Below, in pieces: positions 17,567-26,075 of a stretch of 64,000 bases of DNA. Within the stretch, counting starts at the first letter, position 1; the number at the start of each line of letters is the position of its first letter. Source of the stretch: Sphingomonas sp. Leaf208 (GTDB lineage: Bacteria > Pseudomonadota > Alphaproteobacteria > Sphingomonadales > Sphingomonadaceae); the NCBI RefSeq assembly GCF_001421415.1, contig NZ_LMKH01000039.1, forward strand, positions 1 through 64,000, read 5' to 3'. A model generated the notes under the pieces. It was not told where the DNA came from and ran no database searches. It worked only from the letters and a program-made list of their open reading frames with translations. Both the position numbers and the translations under genes were made by a program.

Positions 17567-18124
17567 TCAGGTTCCACCCCCGCTATCGAGCGCCCAGCGC
17601 GCGACCGGTTCGTACGTTGCGCCGTCGCGGCCGAGATGGCTCTGGTACAGCACGAGATGGGGTAGCGGGAAGGGCGCGCTCGACAGCGCGGCATGCGTCG
17701 CCAGCCAGTCCTCGATCGCGAACGCGACGCCCGCCGCCCGTGCCAGCCGCGCGACGGTGATGTGCGGGAGATAGGCACGATGTTCGGGCGGGAGGCCGGC
17801 ACGAACGCACGCCTGGTCGACCTTGCGGTGGAGCGCGGCGAGCGCGTCGGGGGGCGTTACGCCGGCCCAGAGCGTATCGGTCCGTCCGCGCTTCTCGAAG
17901 CGGCCGACTCCGGTGAGCGACACTCGTGGTACTGGGGCGACGATCTGGCTCAGCGCAACCGCGACGTCCTCCGCGACCGGTCGTTCGACCTCGCCGATGA
18001 AGCGGAGCGTCACGTGCAGCTGTTCCTCGTCCTGCCAGCGCGCGGAGGGCACGCCCTCCATTATGTCGAGCAAGCTCTGACGGATAGCGGGCGGCGGGCG
18101 GAGGGCGACGAAAAGGCGGATCAT
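17567..18124 (-). CDS. thpR: RNA 2',3'-cyclic phosphodiesterase
   Basis: 185 residues of the 2H phosphoesterase superfamily. Both HxTx motifs are present: LHVTLRFIGEV near residue 43 and LPHITVARLAR near 128. This enzyme opens 2',3'-cyclic phosphate ends of RNA or tRNA halves. The start at 18124 (MIRLFVALRPP) is chosen because the family begins with this strand; a longer frame to 18169 adds unrelated residues. Confidence 0.92.
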   Translation of the reverse strand: MIRLFVALRPPPAIRQSLLDIMEGVPSARWQDEEQLHVTLRFIGEVERPVAEDVAVALSQIVAPVPRVSLTGVGRFEKRGRTDTLWAGVTPPDALAALHRKVDQACVRAGLPPEHRAYLPHITVARLARAAGVAFAIEDWLATHAALSSAPFPLPHLVLYQSHLGRDGATYEPVARWALDSGGGT

Positions 18125-18246
18125 GGATTGCGGCAGGTTAACCGCGAACCACTGTGCCGATGCAACCACTCTGCTTGAAAAGCGTCCTGTAAAAGACGAT
18201 ATTCACCGTAACCGGCACCATGCCGGACAAAGGAGCTGATTTTACA

Positions 18247-18996
18247 ATGGCTAATTGGTCTGACCCCCGGCTCCGCGCCGCGCCGTTCGGAACGACGGCC
18301 ACGGGCCAGCGTACCGAGGCCTATGACGCTGGTCTCCGGTCGTACATGCTGTCCGTGTATAACTACATGGGCTCAGCTGTCCTGCTGACGGGCATCGTCG
18401 CGATGCTGTTCGCATGGGGCGGCGCAGAGTCGCCCGCCGCACAGGTGTTCATGAGCGGTGGCATCCTGAAGTACGTCATCATGTTCTCGCCGCTCGCGAT
18501 CGTGTTTGGCATGAGCTTCGGCCAGAACCGGATGTCGACGGGCACGATGCAGATGCTCTTCTGGGGCTTTGCCGTCCTGATGGGCCTGTCGATGTCGACG
18601 ATTTTCCTGGTCTATAGCGGCACGTCGATCGCGGGTGCGTTCTTCGCCACCGCAGCCGGTTTCGCTGGTCTCAGCCTGTACGGCTACACCACCAAGCGCG
18701 ACCTGTCGGCGTTCGGGACGTTCCTGATCATCGGTGTCGTCGGCCTGCTGGTCGCGAGCCTGATCAACATGTTCCTGCAGTCGGGCGTGATGCAGCTGGT
18801 CATCAGCGGCGTCGGCGTGCTGCTGTTCGCGGGCCTTACCGCCTACGACACGCAGCGTACCAAGGCGCTGTATGCGCAGGTCGCTGGCACGGACATGGTC
18901 GGCAAGGTCGTCATCATGTCGGCGCTGAGCCTGTACCTCGACTTCATCAACATGTTCATGTTCGTGCTGCGTCTGTTTGGTAGCAGCCGCAACTAA
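18247..18996 (+). CDS. Bax inhibitor-1 / YccA family membrane protein
   Basis: 249 residues with seven hydrophobic helices. The N-terminus RSYMLSVYNYMGSAVLLTG and the C-terminal FAGLTAYDTQRTK and SLYLDFINMFMFVLRLFG are diagnostic of the BI-1/YccA family, inner-membrane proteins linked to proteostasis (FtsH interaction) or calcium leak. The ATG at 18247 follows AAAGGAG at ideal spacing, so the upstream in-frame ATG at 18220 is rejected. A strong intrinsic terminator follows the stop. Confidence 0.94.
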   Translation: MANWSDPRLRAAPFGTTATGQRTEAYDAGLRSYMLSVYNYMGSAVLLTGIVAMLFAWGGAESPAAQVFMSGGILKYVIMFSPLAIVFGMSFGQNRMSTGTMQMLFWGFAVLMGLSMSTIFLVYSGTSIAGAFFATAAGFAGLSLYGYTTKRDLSAFGTFLIIGVVGLLVASLINMFLQSGVMQLVISGVGVLLFAGLTAYDTQRTKALYAQVAGTDMVGKVVIMSALSLYLDFINMFMFVLRLFGSSRN

Positions 18997-19022
18997 CTCC
19001 CGCTAAGGGTGTGACGAACGCA

Positions 19023-19057
19023 GGGCTCGGCGGGACACCGCCGGGCCCTTTTCTTTT
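19023..19057 (+). terminator. Intrinsic terminator after the Bax-inhibitor gene
   Basis: An 11-bp GC-rich stem (GGGCTCGGCGG / CCGCCGGGCCC, 4-nt loop) is followed by TTTTCTTTT. This is a classic rho-independent terminator. Confidence 0.92.
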
Positions 19058-19084
19058 GGCCTCGGGACAGGAATGGGACGCGCA

Positions 19085-19864
19085 ATGCGGCTCTCGATCG
19101 ACGTGCGTCTGGATTACGGGATCACGGGGGATGCCGATGTGCTCCTCCAGATCGAGGCGGCGGCGATGGCCGACCAGACGATCGAGTCCGAGTCCCTTAC
19201 CTTGTGGTCGGACAGCCCGATCCGGGCGGTGCGCGGCGAGGATGGGATCGGGCAACGTTGCTGGTCTCGTGGGCACGGGCGGTTCACGGCCGAGTATAAG
19301 GCCATCGTCGCCGTAAATCGCGAGCGGGTGCAGCTCGAGCTATATCCGGCAACGCCGCCGCGAATGCTCGATGGCGAACTGACACCGTATCTTATGCCGA
19401 GCCGCTATTGTCCCTCTGACCGGTTCGAGGGCTTCGTCGCGCGCGAGTTCGGCGGGCTGGAAGGTGGTCCGCTCGCGGCGGCGCTCACCGAGTGGGTGTA
19501 TCAGTCGCTCGACTACCGCTGTGGATCGAGCAGTGGCGAGACAACGGCGCTCGATACGTTTGCGTCGCGGTCGGGCGTGTGTCGGGATTATTCGCATCTG
19601 CTGGTATCGCTGGCGCGCGCGGGCGGGATCCCGGCGCGGTGCGTGTCGGCCTATGCGCCGGGCGTCGATCCGCCCGACTTCCACGCGGTCGCGGAGCTTT
19701 GGCTGGCAGGGGACTGGCGGCTGATCGATGCGACCAAGATGGCGACGTGCAGCGATATCGCGCGGGTCTGCGTCGGGCGCGATGCGACCGACATCGCGTT
19801 CATGACGGTGTTCGGGCAGGCCTATCTGTGGGAGCAGACGGTCAAGGTGACACCGCTCGATTGA
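19085..19864 (+). CDS. Transglutaminase-like cysteine peptidase family protein
   Basis: About 259 residues. The transglutaminase-core triad is visible: Cys in SRSGVCRDYSHLL, His in PPDFHAVAELWL, and Asp in WRLIDATK. The N-terminal half is a beta-rich domain typical of the bacterial members. No signal peptide is seen, so the protein is probably cytoplasmic. Family members are thought to be peptidases or amidases, and the substrate is unknown. The start at 19085 is preferred because GGGA precedes it by six bases; an ATG at 19073 is in frame but poorly spaced. Confidence 0.88.
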   Translation: MRLSIDVRLDYGITGDADVLLQIEAAAMADQTIESESLTLWSDSPIRAVRGEDGIGQRCWSRGHGRFTAEYKAIVAVNRERVQLELYPATPPRMLDGELTPYLMPSRYCPSDRFEGFVAREFGGLEGGPLAAALTEWVYQSLDYRCGSSSGETTALDTFASRSGVCRDYSHLLVSLARAGGIPARCVSAYAPGVDPPDFHAVAELWLAGDWRLIDATKMATCSDIARVCVGRDATDIAFMTVFGQAYLWEQTVKVTPLD

Positions 19865-19871
19865 GTTGTTC

Positions 19872-19978
19872 TCCCCTCCCTGAAAGGGAGGGGGCAGGGG
19901 GTGGGTCGGGTTCCGCGTTGGCTGGCTTTCGACTAAAGTGGGCCGACCCACCCCCGACCCCTCCCTTCCAGGGAGGGG
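19872..19978. repeat. Composite palindrome, family B (copy 1)
   Basis: Inverted arms CCCCTCCCTGAAAGGGAGGGG and CCCCTCCCTTCCAGGGAGGGG, each carrying an inner GTGGGTCGG/CCGACCCAC extension, around a variable core. Other copies are at 44262-44371 and 46840-46943. Confidence 0.9.
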
Positions 19979-20045
19979 CGCAGGTAGCGGAACGCTCCGC
20001 CCCGTCGACCGTTGGTCATCGCCAAGATTAAAAAGGGACGTCGCA

Positions 20046-20345
20046 ATGACCGACATAGACAAGAGCGCGCTGGATAGCCTGTCCGTAGCGCCCGACGACA
20101 AGGATGCCGAGGGCAAGAGCTCAGGCCGCGACCCGCGCCAGGAAGCGGGCCAGGACAAGTCGATCGGCAAGCGCCTGCAGAAGAATCCCGACAGCGCCGA
20201 TGCGCGTCTTGACAACGGGCTCGACGAGTCGATGGACGGCAGCGATCCGATTTCGGCCACGCAGCCGGGCTCTGGCACCGAGCCGGCGAAGTCGTCGGGT
20301 TATGACGAAGATGCCGAGCGGGCGCTGCGCGAAAAGCAGACGTAA
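20046..20345 (+). CDS. Hypothetical short, highly charged protein
   Basis: 99 residues, rich in Asp, Ser, Lys and Glu, with almost no hydrophobic segments, so it is probably disordered and cytoplasmic. No domain is recognised. The ATG at 20046 follows AAAGGGA and the gene ends before a good terminator, both supporting real expression. The start at 19938 is rejected because that extension is encoded by a family B palindrome. It could be a stress-related hydrophilic protein, but that is only a guess from composition. Confidence 0.72.
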   Translation: MTDIDKSALDSLSVAPDDKDAEGKSSGRDPRQEAGQDKSIGKRLQKNPDSADARLDNGLDESMDGSDPISATQPGSGTEPAKSSGYDEDAERALREKQT

Positions 20346-20368
20346 CACTCGCATCTGCTCAACGAACG

Positions 20369-20399
20369 GGCGTCGGTCGGCAACGATCGGCGCCTTTTT
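20369..20399 (+). terminator. Intrinsic terminator after the charged hypothetical gene
   Basis: An 11-bp stem with two G-U pairs (GGCGTCGGTCG / CGATCGGCGCC, GCAA tetraloop) is followed by TTTTT. Confidence 0.88.
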
Positions 20400-20581
20400 G
20401 TTGCCCAAACGCCTCGCAAGACGATCAAATTGCTTAGTTTCGTTCGGTTCGTCGCAGCCTTGTTGCAGCGCAACAGCTTTCATGGTCGCTTGGTGTTACG
20501 GAAAGATGACGCGCGATAGGGTCGTTGTTAACCATCCGAGCGCATAGTCTGCCGGTTCCTTGACGAGAGCGGGGTGACGAC

Positions 20582-21136
20582 ATGGCTTCCAGAATGAAAC
20601 CGGCACAGGGGTCGATGACCCTCGCCGAGATGAAGGAGTTCGCGGCTTTTCCGAGTTCGACGCAGCGGTATATCCGGCGTTCGCTCGATGTAGGCCTGGA
20701 CCGCGAGGACGCGATGCAGCGCTGGTCGCGCGACGTCGTCGAGGCGGCGAGCATCCGGGCGCAGGCGCGGCTCTATAACAACCTTCCCGATCTGCGCGCG
20801 ATGGTGCCGGACGATAGTGGTCTGGATGCGATCGAGCCGTTCCTGGCGCCGTTGATGACGTTGGTCGCGTTCGACCTGGGGCAGGGGCGGCTGACGAGTT
20901 TCTCGGCGTTGCGGTTCCTGTACGAGCGGTTGATCGGCGCGGAGGTCCGGCCCTGGCTGCCCTCGGCGTTCTGCGCGGCGGCGGCGTTGCCGCATCTGCA
21001 TCCGGAACTGCGGCGGAAGCTGCTCCAGTCGATCAGCGAGGCGGCCGCGACTGCGTCGGGTTGGTCCAACCGTCAGCCGGCGTTTTTTCCGTACTGGGTC
21101 GAGAAGGTGGATTCGGGGACGACCTTGGCGAGCTGA
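20582..21136 (+). CDS. Hypothetical protein, helical, no recognised domain
   Basis: 184 residues, predicted mostly alpha-helical with no signal peptide and no strong membrane segment. I do not recognise the family. Notable segments are LAEMKEFAAFPSSTQRYIRR near the start and SALRFLYERLIGAEVRPWLP in the middle. Coding status is supported by third-position GC bias consistent with its neighbours and by filling an otherwise empty gap between a terminator and a family D palindrome. The function is unknown. Confidence 0.65.
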   Translation: MASRMKPAQGSMTLAEMKEFAAFPSSTQRYIRRSLDVGLDREDAMQRWSRDVVEAASIRAQARLYNNLPDLRAMVPDDSGLDAIEPFLAPLMTLVAFDLGQGRLTSFSALRFLYERLIGAEVRPWLPSAFCAAAALPHLHPELRRKLLQSISEAAATASGWSNRQPAFFPYWVEKVDSGTTLAS

Positions 21137-21174
21137 AATCTCGCGGTTAGCGAGGCGGACTGCCAGGGCGTTAT

Positions 21175-21280
21175 CCCCCCGGCGAAGGCCGGGGCCCAAT
21201 TGGAGAGGTCGCAGTAACGATGCGCACCCCTTCGTTTAGCGAGGTCTGCCAATTGGACCCCGGCCGTCGACGGGGGGGTA
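21175..21280. repeat. Composite palindrome, family D (copy 2)
   Basis: CCCCCCGGCGAAGGCCGGGGCCCAATTGG on the left is mirrored by CCAATTGGACCCCGGCCGTCGACGGGGGG on the right. It is the same design as 7174-7280, between convergent genes. Confidence 0.9.
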
Positions 21281-21295
21281 ACGAGGCGGATCGGA

Positions 21296-22024
21296 TCACC
21301 GACACGCACGCCATCCCATCGACCCACGGTTCGCCTGGTCGAGATGCAGGTGGTCGGCATGCGCGGCGTTGTAGTCGGGGGACAGCGTCGTCGCGAACAG
21401 CTGACATGCGCCGTCGCGGACCTCGCCGAGGAATGCGGCTTTGGGATCGTCGCCCTTCCAGTCTCGCGCGACGGTGACGCGGGTACCGTCGGTCAGGCGG
21501 AAACCGGCGATGTCGACCGCGTCGGCGGTCGCGTGTTCGCTCCAGTTGCTCGAATGGCTGCCGGCGATGCGGCGGCAACTATAGCTGCCGAAATGATCGA
21601 TCGTCGCGACGCGTGCGCCGAAGTGCCGTTCGGCGGCAGGCTGGACGATGTCCCATTCCCACATCGCCAGCGCCGCGGCGACCGGACAGGCGACGCCCAA
21701 CCCGGCAGGTGCGAAGGCGATCTTTCGAGCACCGCCGGTCAGGCGCACGCCGTCTGCATAGCCGCACTGCCCGTCGCCCTTGCGCGGCGGCAGGACGGTG
21801 TAGCGGACGCCGGCGCGGCCGAGCAGCGCGCGGCAATGCGGAAAATCCTCGGTCAGTGCGGTGAGCTTGCGGCCCGTGAACAGCCCGATCGGCTGACCGA
21901 GATCAAGCGGCGCCCAAGGTACGTCCTGTAGCCGTCCGCGCAGGCTCGCCCACAGCATCAGCGCCAGCGTCGCGGTGATGGCCAGCGCGACCAGCCACCC
22001 GATCGTCCTTCGCACGGCGCGCAT
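21296..22024 (-). CDS. Extensin-like family protein
   Basis: 242 residues with an N-terminal membrane anchor (about 9-28). The body matches the bacterial extensin-like domain: cysteines in DFPHCRALL, GQCGYADG, GVACPVAAAL, SYSCRRI and GACQLF, and the metal-ligand-like EHATADAVDIAGF and AHADHLHLD. The latter resembles the D-Ala-D-Ala peptidase (VanY/MepA) fold, so a periplasmic cell-wall role is likely. Its start lies one base from the NUDIX gene stop on the same strand, suggesting one transcript. Confidence 0.88.
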   Translation of the reverse strand: MRAVRRTIGWLVALAITATLALMLWASLRGRLQDVPWAPLDLGQPIGLFTGRKLTALTEDFPHCRALLGRAGVRYTVLPPRKGDGQCGYADGVRLTGGARKIAFAPAGLGVACPVAAALAMWEWDIVQPAAERHFGARVATIDHFGSYSCRRIAGSHSSNWSEHATADAVDIAGFRLTDGTRVTVARDWKGDDPKAAFLGEVRDGACQLFATTLSPDYNAAHADHLHLDQANRGSMGWRACR

Positions 22025-22025
22025 G

Positions 22026-22787
22026 TCAGCCGCGCACCGCGTCCGACATCGGCTCCGACGTTATCGGATAGCCAAGGTCATCGGGGATGCAGAGATGCTC
22101 GACGCTGTCGCGTATCTCGGTCCACGGCGTGACGGTGCGGATCGGATGCGCGCGCGCGTTAGCGACCGCGGCGTCGAAATCGGCGAACTGTGCGAGACGT
22201 TCGAGATTGCGGCGGGTCGGGAAGATGATCGTCGCGCGTCCGGCGTCAGTCTCGGCGAGAATGTGCGCGGCGGTTGCCCAGAACAGGCGGACGTTTTCGG
22301 TTTCGTCGACCCGCGCCGCAGGGGCCTGGGCGGGCAGGCGGGCGAGATAGAAGCGCGTGTCGAAGATGCGCGCATGGGCGTGTGCTGGCCGCCAGCGGGC
22401 GAAATACTTGAGTGTTTCGAGATCGAGGGATGTGCCCGCTTCCGCTAACGCCTCGCCGAACGCGGTGCCGGCGTGGAGGGCGGCGCGCAACCGCTCAAAG
22501 GCCTGCGTAGAAGGCATCGGTGACAGGCCGATCGGCAGCCCAGCCTCCTCGATCGTTTCGCGGATCGCGGCGATGCGTGCAGCGGTTTCGTTGTTGGGCG
22601 AGCCTAGTACCGCGGCCAGCGCGTGGTCGCCGGGATCGACGCGGCCGCCGGGGAATACCAGTGCGCCGCCCGCGAACGCCATCGCCTTCGCACGCTCGAC
22701 CATCAGCAGTTCGGGAGGGCTGGCTGCCGTGTCGCGGAAGATGACGAGCGTCGCGGCGGGGATGGCGGGGGGAAGCGCGTCGGTCAT
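22026..22787 (-). CDS. NUDIX-family hydrolase
   Basis: 253 residues. The NUDIX box is present in expanded form: GALVFPGGRVDPGD starts the core and RIAAIRETIEEAGLPIG supplies the catalytic RE-x2-EE-x-G helix. About 40 residues separate the two parts, as in the CoA-pyrophosphatase/NUDT19-like branch. It probably hydrolyses a nucleoside diphosphate derivative such as an acyl-CoA. The start at 22787 (MTDALPPAIPAATLVIF) is the first ATG before the first strand. The gene is followed immediately by the extensin-like gene. Confidence 0.88.
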   Translation of the reverse strand: MTDALPPAIPAATLVIFRDTAASPPELLMVERAKAMAFAGGALVFPGGRVDPGDHALAAVLGSPNNETAARIAAIRETIEEAGLPIGLSPMPSTQAFERLRAALHAGTAFGEALAEAGTSLDLETLKYFARWRPAHAHARIFDTRFYLARLPAQAPAARVDETENVRLFWATAAHILAETDAGRATIIFPTRRNLERLAQFADFDAAVANARAHPIRTVTPWTEIRDSVEHLCIPDDLGYPITSEPMSDAVRG

Positions 22788-22883
22788 TGGCTTTGGTAAC
22801 GCGCGAGGGCGGGATCGGGTAGCGTCGTGGGGGCGTTGGCGTTTCGGGGCTAGGGATACATGCGATCCGGCGCGGTTAACCTT

Positions 22884-22937
22884 GTTTTCCCGCGAAGGCG
22901 GGAGTCCAGTCTGGGTCCCCGCCTTCGCGGGGAAACA
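22884..22937. repeat. Palindrome, family E (copy 2)
   Basis: TTCCCGCGAAGGCGGGAGTCCAG pairs with CTGGGTCCCCGCCTTCGCGGGGAA. It separates the ApbE and NUDIX genes, both on the minus strand. Confidence 0.9.
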
Positions 22938-22960
22938 GGGAGACGCTCGGTTGTCAGCCG

Positions 22961-23932
22961 TCAGTCTGCGAGCATCGCGGCGAGTGCGGGAGTCAGGTAT
23001 TCGCGCGCAATTCCGCCGATTTCGGTGACGAGGCGGGCGGCGATGCCGTGATTGTGCGCGAGGTCGAGGCCGTCCGGCCCCAGCACGGTGAGTGCGGTTG
23101 CCCAGGCGTCGGCGTCGAGCGCGGTGTGGTGGATAACGCTGGTGGATACGACGTGCGTTTCGATCGGGCGTCCGGTGCGTGGATCTAGCGTGTGAGCGCC
23201 GCGGCGGTAGTCGCCGGAGGTTGCCACCGCTTGGCCGTGGAGCGCGATCCGAAGCGGGGGGAGTGTCAGCCCTGGGGGGCTTTCGAGGTCGACCCACCAG
23301 GGATCGCCGTCCGGCTTGATCCCGCGACCGACGAGTTCGCCACCGATCTCGATCAGCGCGTTGGCGATGCCGACGTCGTGCAGCAGGTCGGCGATGGCGT
23401 CGACCGCGTGGCCCTTGGCGATCCCCGACAGGTCGAGCGCGGTGCCGCCGGGTTGGCGGAGGTGCGCGCCGGTGGCGGCGAACGACAGTCGGGACCAGCC
23501 CGATGTCGCGCGCGCCGTCTCGATTTCGGGTGTGCTCGGGGGGCAGGCGACGGGGACGGGACCGAAACCCCAGGCATCGACGAGCTTGCCGATCGCCGGA
23601 TCGAACGCGCCGCCGGTTATCTTGGCGATCGCCAGGCCGCGCGTCATGACGTGTGCGAAGTCGCGTGGGAGCGTCGTCCAGGTGCCGCTCGGCGACCGGT
23701 TGAAGCGGGACAGGAGCGAGTCCGGTGCCCAGTGGCTCATCTCCGCGACGAGCCCGGCCAGCCGCGCGACGATCGCGGCGCGGATCGACGACGGATCGGT
23801 GCCGGCGGGCGCGGCGAAGCGCACGCACCACGACGTCCCCATCGTCTCGCCGTGTAGATCGAGCACCACCGCCGACGGATCGCGCCCCCCGAACGCCGCG
23901 GCGTCGATCGTCGGTGGCAGCGCGATCCTCAT
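22961..23932 (-). CDS. apbE: FAD:protein FMN transferase
   Basis: 323 residues of the ApbE family, which moves FMN from FAD onto Thr/Ser of exported flavoproteins. Family marks include HGETMGTSWCVRF, the helix LSRFNRSPSG, GGAFDPAIGKLVDAWGFG, LDLSGIAKGHAVDAIADLL, NALIEIGGELVGRG and the C-terminal HTALDADAWATALTVLG with metal-binding Asp. No clear signal peptide is seen, so the enzyme may be cytoplasmic or its N-terminus may start elsewhere. It is the last gene of a four-gene operon with DUF4198, DUF2271 and PepSY proteins. The DUF2271 protein has the target motif. Confidence 0.94.
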   Translation of the reverse strand: MRIALPPTIDAAAFGGRDPSAVVLDLHGETMGTSWCVRFAAPAGTDPSSIRAAIVARLAGLVAEMSHWAPDSLLSRFNRSPSGTWTTLPRDFAHVMTRGLAIAKITGGAFDPAIGKLVDAWGFGPVPVACPPSTPEIETARATSGWSRLSFAATGAHLRQPGGTALDLSGIAKGHAVDAIADLLHDVGIANALIEIGGELVGRGIKPDGDPWWVDLESPPGLTLPPLRIALHGQAVATSGDYRRGAHTLDPRTGRPIETHVVSTSVIHHTALDADAWATALTVLGPDGLDLAHNHGIAARLVTEIGGIAREYLTPALAAMLAD

Positions 23933-23957
23933 GCCGCCAAACTCACACCCGGACGCC

Positions 23958-24797
23958 TCAGGGCGTGAGCACTTCGAGCGTCGTGACGTAGCTCATCCGG
24001 CGCTCGGTCGCGCGCGGGGTGGTTGCCTTGGCGTCGGTCAGCGTCGCGTTGAGCCAGTACATCCCGGCGGTCGGCCATGAGACGCTGAGCACGCCGTCCG
24101 CCCCGGTGGCCAGCTCGCGTCCGCCCTCGTCGTTGCGGTAGCGCTTGCCGCCGGGGATGACCGTGATCTTCACGTTGGGGGCGGGTTTGCCGTCGACCAG
24201 GAAGCGGAACTTGGCGGTCTCGCCCGCGACCAGTTCGTCGGGGTGCGTGATCGGTGCGAACTCGAGGCCCTTGCCGGTCGGCTTGAAGACGGTGGTGGTC
24301 GGCGCGCCGGCGGTCACGAAGATCTCGTTGCGGCCCGACACCTCGGTGACCTTCACGTCGGTCGCGTTGGCGGGTATGTCGGCGACGGTCAGCGGGGCGG
24401 GGGCGTTCGGCTGCGGCGGACCACGACGACCGCCGAGGCGCTTCTCGACGCCATCGACCTTGAAGCTGCCCATGACGGCGGACATCTGCGTGCCGATCTT
24501 CCACGTGCCGGGCTTGTCGAGCTTCACGTCGAATACCGAGCGATAGCGCCCGGTTGCGCCGTTCTGCAGTGCGCCTTCGCTACCGTCGGGCTGCCACACC
24601 TTCATGCCATCGAGGCGGAGCGGCTGGTGATCGAAGAAGAACAGGTCGTTCGAGACGGCGGCGTCGACCGTCACCCAGCCATCGGTCCCCGAGAACACGG
24701 TGGCCGACGGCAACAGCCACATACGGTGCGCCGACAGCGCGGCGGGGATCGACAACAGCGCGGCGGCGGCCATCAGGCGTGCAACAAAAGGCTTCAT
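23958..24797 (-). CDS. DUF4198 periplasmic protein
   Basis: 279 residues with a signal peptide (MKPFVARLMAAAALLS...LSAH). The body is beta-rich and starts HRMWLLPSATVFSG, as in DUF4198 proteins related to the NikK/CbiK-like metal-transport accessory families. A second Ig-like part (residues about 190-270) has GETAKFRFLVDGKPAPN. Conserved histidines (AHRMWL, FFFDHQPLRL) could bind metal. It lies 10 bases after the DUF2271 gene and 25 before apbE. A periplasmic role in the flavin/metal system is inferred. Confidence 0.88.
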   Translation of the reverse strand: MKPFVARLMAAAALLSIPAALSAHRMWLLPSATVFSGTDGWVTVDAAVSNDLFFFDHQPLRLDGMKVWQPDGSEGALQNGATGRYRSVFDVKLDKPGTWKIGTQMSAVMGSFKVDGVEKRLGGRRGPPQPNAPAPLTVADIPANATDVKVTEVSGRNEIFVTAGAPTTTVFKPTGKGLEFAPITHPDELVAGETAKFRFLVDGKPAPNVKITVIPGGKRYRNDEGGRELATGADGVLSVSWPTAGMYWLNATLTDAKATTPRATERRMSYVTTLEVLTP

Positions 24798-24807
24798 GCT
24801 GTGATCC

Positions 24808-25302
24808 TTAGCGGGCGGAGATGGCGACGGCGCCGAGCTCGGTCTTACCCGTGGTGCGGGCTCCGGCGGTAAGCGGTACGGAGACGAGTTCGCGACCACC
24901 GGTCTCGCGCGCAGCCTCGACGTTGAGGACATACTGGCCGGGCTTGACGTCGGCGGGCAGGGGGATGGTGTACTGGCCCGGCGTCCGCGTCGCGCCGCTG
25001 ACGCCGTCGGCGGGCATCGTCATGCTGCGGCCGCCCTTGCGCCACCACGCGCGCAGGTCCGCGAGCCATTTGGTACCGGGATCGTTGCCGCGCTTCTTGA
25101 GATCATACCAGACCGCCAGCGTCCGCGGCGCGCCGCCACCGACCGGCTCCAGCCATACCGCGACATAGGGACGATGATATTCCGCGACGTCGAGCCGCGG
25201 GATCGTGATCGTCACGGCACCGGGCGGCGCTGCAACCGCAGGTGACAACAGGGCAGGCGCGGTGATCGCCCCGCCGAGCAACAGGAACGCGGTAGGACGC
25301 AT
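24808..25302 (-). CDS. DUF2271 periplasmic protein with flavinylation motif
   Basis: 164 residues with a signal peptide cleaved near AVAAPPG. DUF2271 features include RPYVAVWLEP and LAVWYDLKKRGNDPGTKWL followed by RAWWRKGG. Residues 99-105 read D-G-V-S-G-A-T, an exact match to the ApbE target pattern Dxx(S/T)GA(S/T), placing covalent FMN on T105. Start at 25302 is the only ATG giving a signal peptide. It is 11 bases downstream of the PepSY membrane gene, and apbE lies in the same operon. I infer a single-flavin periplasmic electron carrier. Confidence 0.9.
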   Translation of the reverse strand: MRPTAFLLLGGAITAPALLSPAVAAPPGAVTITIPRLDVAEYHRPYVAVWLEPVGGGAPRTLAVWYDLKKRGNDPGTKWLADLRAWWRKGGRSMTMPADGVSGATRTPGQYTIPLPADVKPGQYVLNVEAARETGGRELVSVPLTAGARTTGKTELGAVAISAR

Positions 25303-25313
25303 GGCTAAACCCC

Positions 25314-25970
25314 TCAATGGATGAACAGGATGGCGAGCAAGACGGGAAGTGCGAGCCCGGCCGCGACGATCGGCCAGGTCGAGGGCCGGTGCCGCGCGTG
25401 GAGTTGCAGCAACAGCAGCCCGGTGAGCGTGAAGAGGATGCACGCGCCTGCGAAGACGTCGATGAACCAGAACCACGCCGCGCCCGCGTTTCGACCCTTG
25501 TGCAGGTCGTTCAGATACGAGATCCAGCCACGATCGGTGGTTTCCGCGGTGATCGCGCCGGTCGCGCGCGCAATGCTGACCCAGCCGTCGCCGCCGGGGC
25601 GGGGCAAGGCGACATAGGCGTCGCTATCGGACCATTCGACGGGCTTGCCGGCGGGATCGAGCCCGACCGCGGTGACGACCGCCTTAGCGACGGGAACGGG
25701 AAGCGGCGCGTCGGCGGTATGCGGTGCGCTCAGCATGTGGAGCAGCGAGCGCGGTAACGTGCCGCTTTTCTCCACGACGACCGGTTTGGCACCGATCGTC
25801 GCCGCATGGTTCAGCGTGATGCCGGTGATCGCGAACAGCAGCATCGCGGTCAGCGACAGCGCCGCGCTGATCCAGTGCCAGCTGTGCAATTGCTTGAGCC
25901 ACCAGCTTCGCCACTTGCGTTTGCGCTTGGCGATCGTCGCGGGCGACGGGGAAGTTTGGGAGGCGTTCAC
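25314..25970 (-). CDS. PepSY-associated transmembrane protein
   Basis: About 218 residues with three membrane helices: LHSWHWISAALSLTAMLLFA, WFWFIDVFAGACILFTLTGL and IVAAGLALPVLLAILFIH. A periplasmic PepSY-like domain of about 110 residues lies between the first two. Histidines at both membrane faces (LHSWHW, TLNHAA, QLHARHR) could ligate heme. Such proteins are thought to carry electrons across the inner membrane to periplasmic flavoproteins or ferric reductases. It opens the operon with DUF2271, DUF4198 and apbE. The GTG at 25970 is preferred; an ATG at 26006 is in frame. Confidence 0.87.
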   Translation of the reverse strand: MNASQTSPSPATIAKRKRKWRSWWLKQLHSWHWISAALSLTAMLLFAITGITLNHAATIGAKPVVVEKSGTLPRSLLHMLSAPHTADAPLPVPVAKAVVTAVGLDPAGKPVEWSDSDAYVALPRPGGDGWVSIARATGAITAETTDRGWISYLNDLHKGRNAGAAWFWFIDVFAGACILFTLTGLLLLQLHARHRPSTWPIVAAGLALPVLLAILFIH

Positions 25971-26042
25971 AGTCGTCCGCCTATCGGCTCGCGACAGGCA
26001 GATCAAGGCTATTGAGAATAGTTAGCAGAAAAGGCGGGTAGA

Positions 26043-26067
26043 GCCTCGACGTTTCGTACGTCGAGGC
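26043..26067 (-). terminator. Hairpin after the DltE-like SDR gene
   Basis: Perfect 9-bp stem GCCTCGACG / CGTCGAGGC with a 7-nt loop, just after the SDR stop. It separates the SDR unit from the PepSY operon. No T tract on the minus strand. Confidence 0.6.
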
Positions 26068-26075
26068 ACCAGCGA

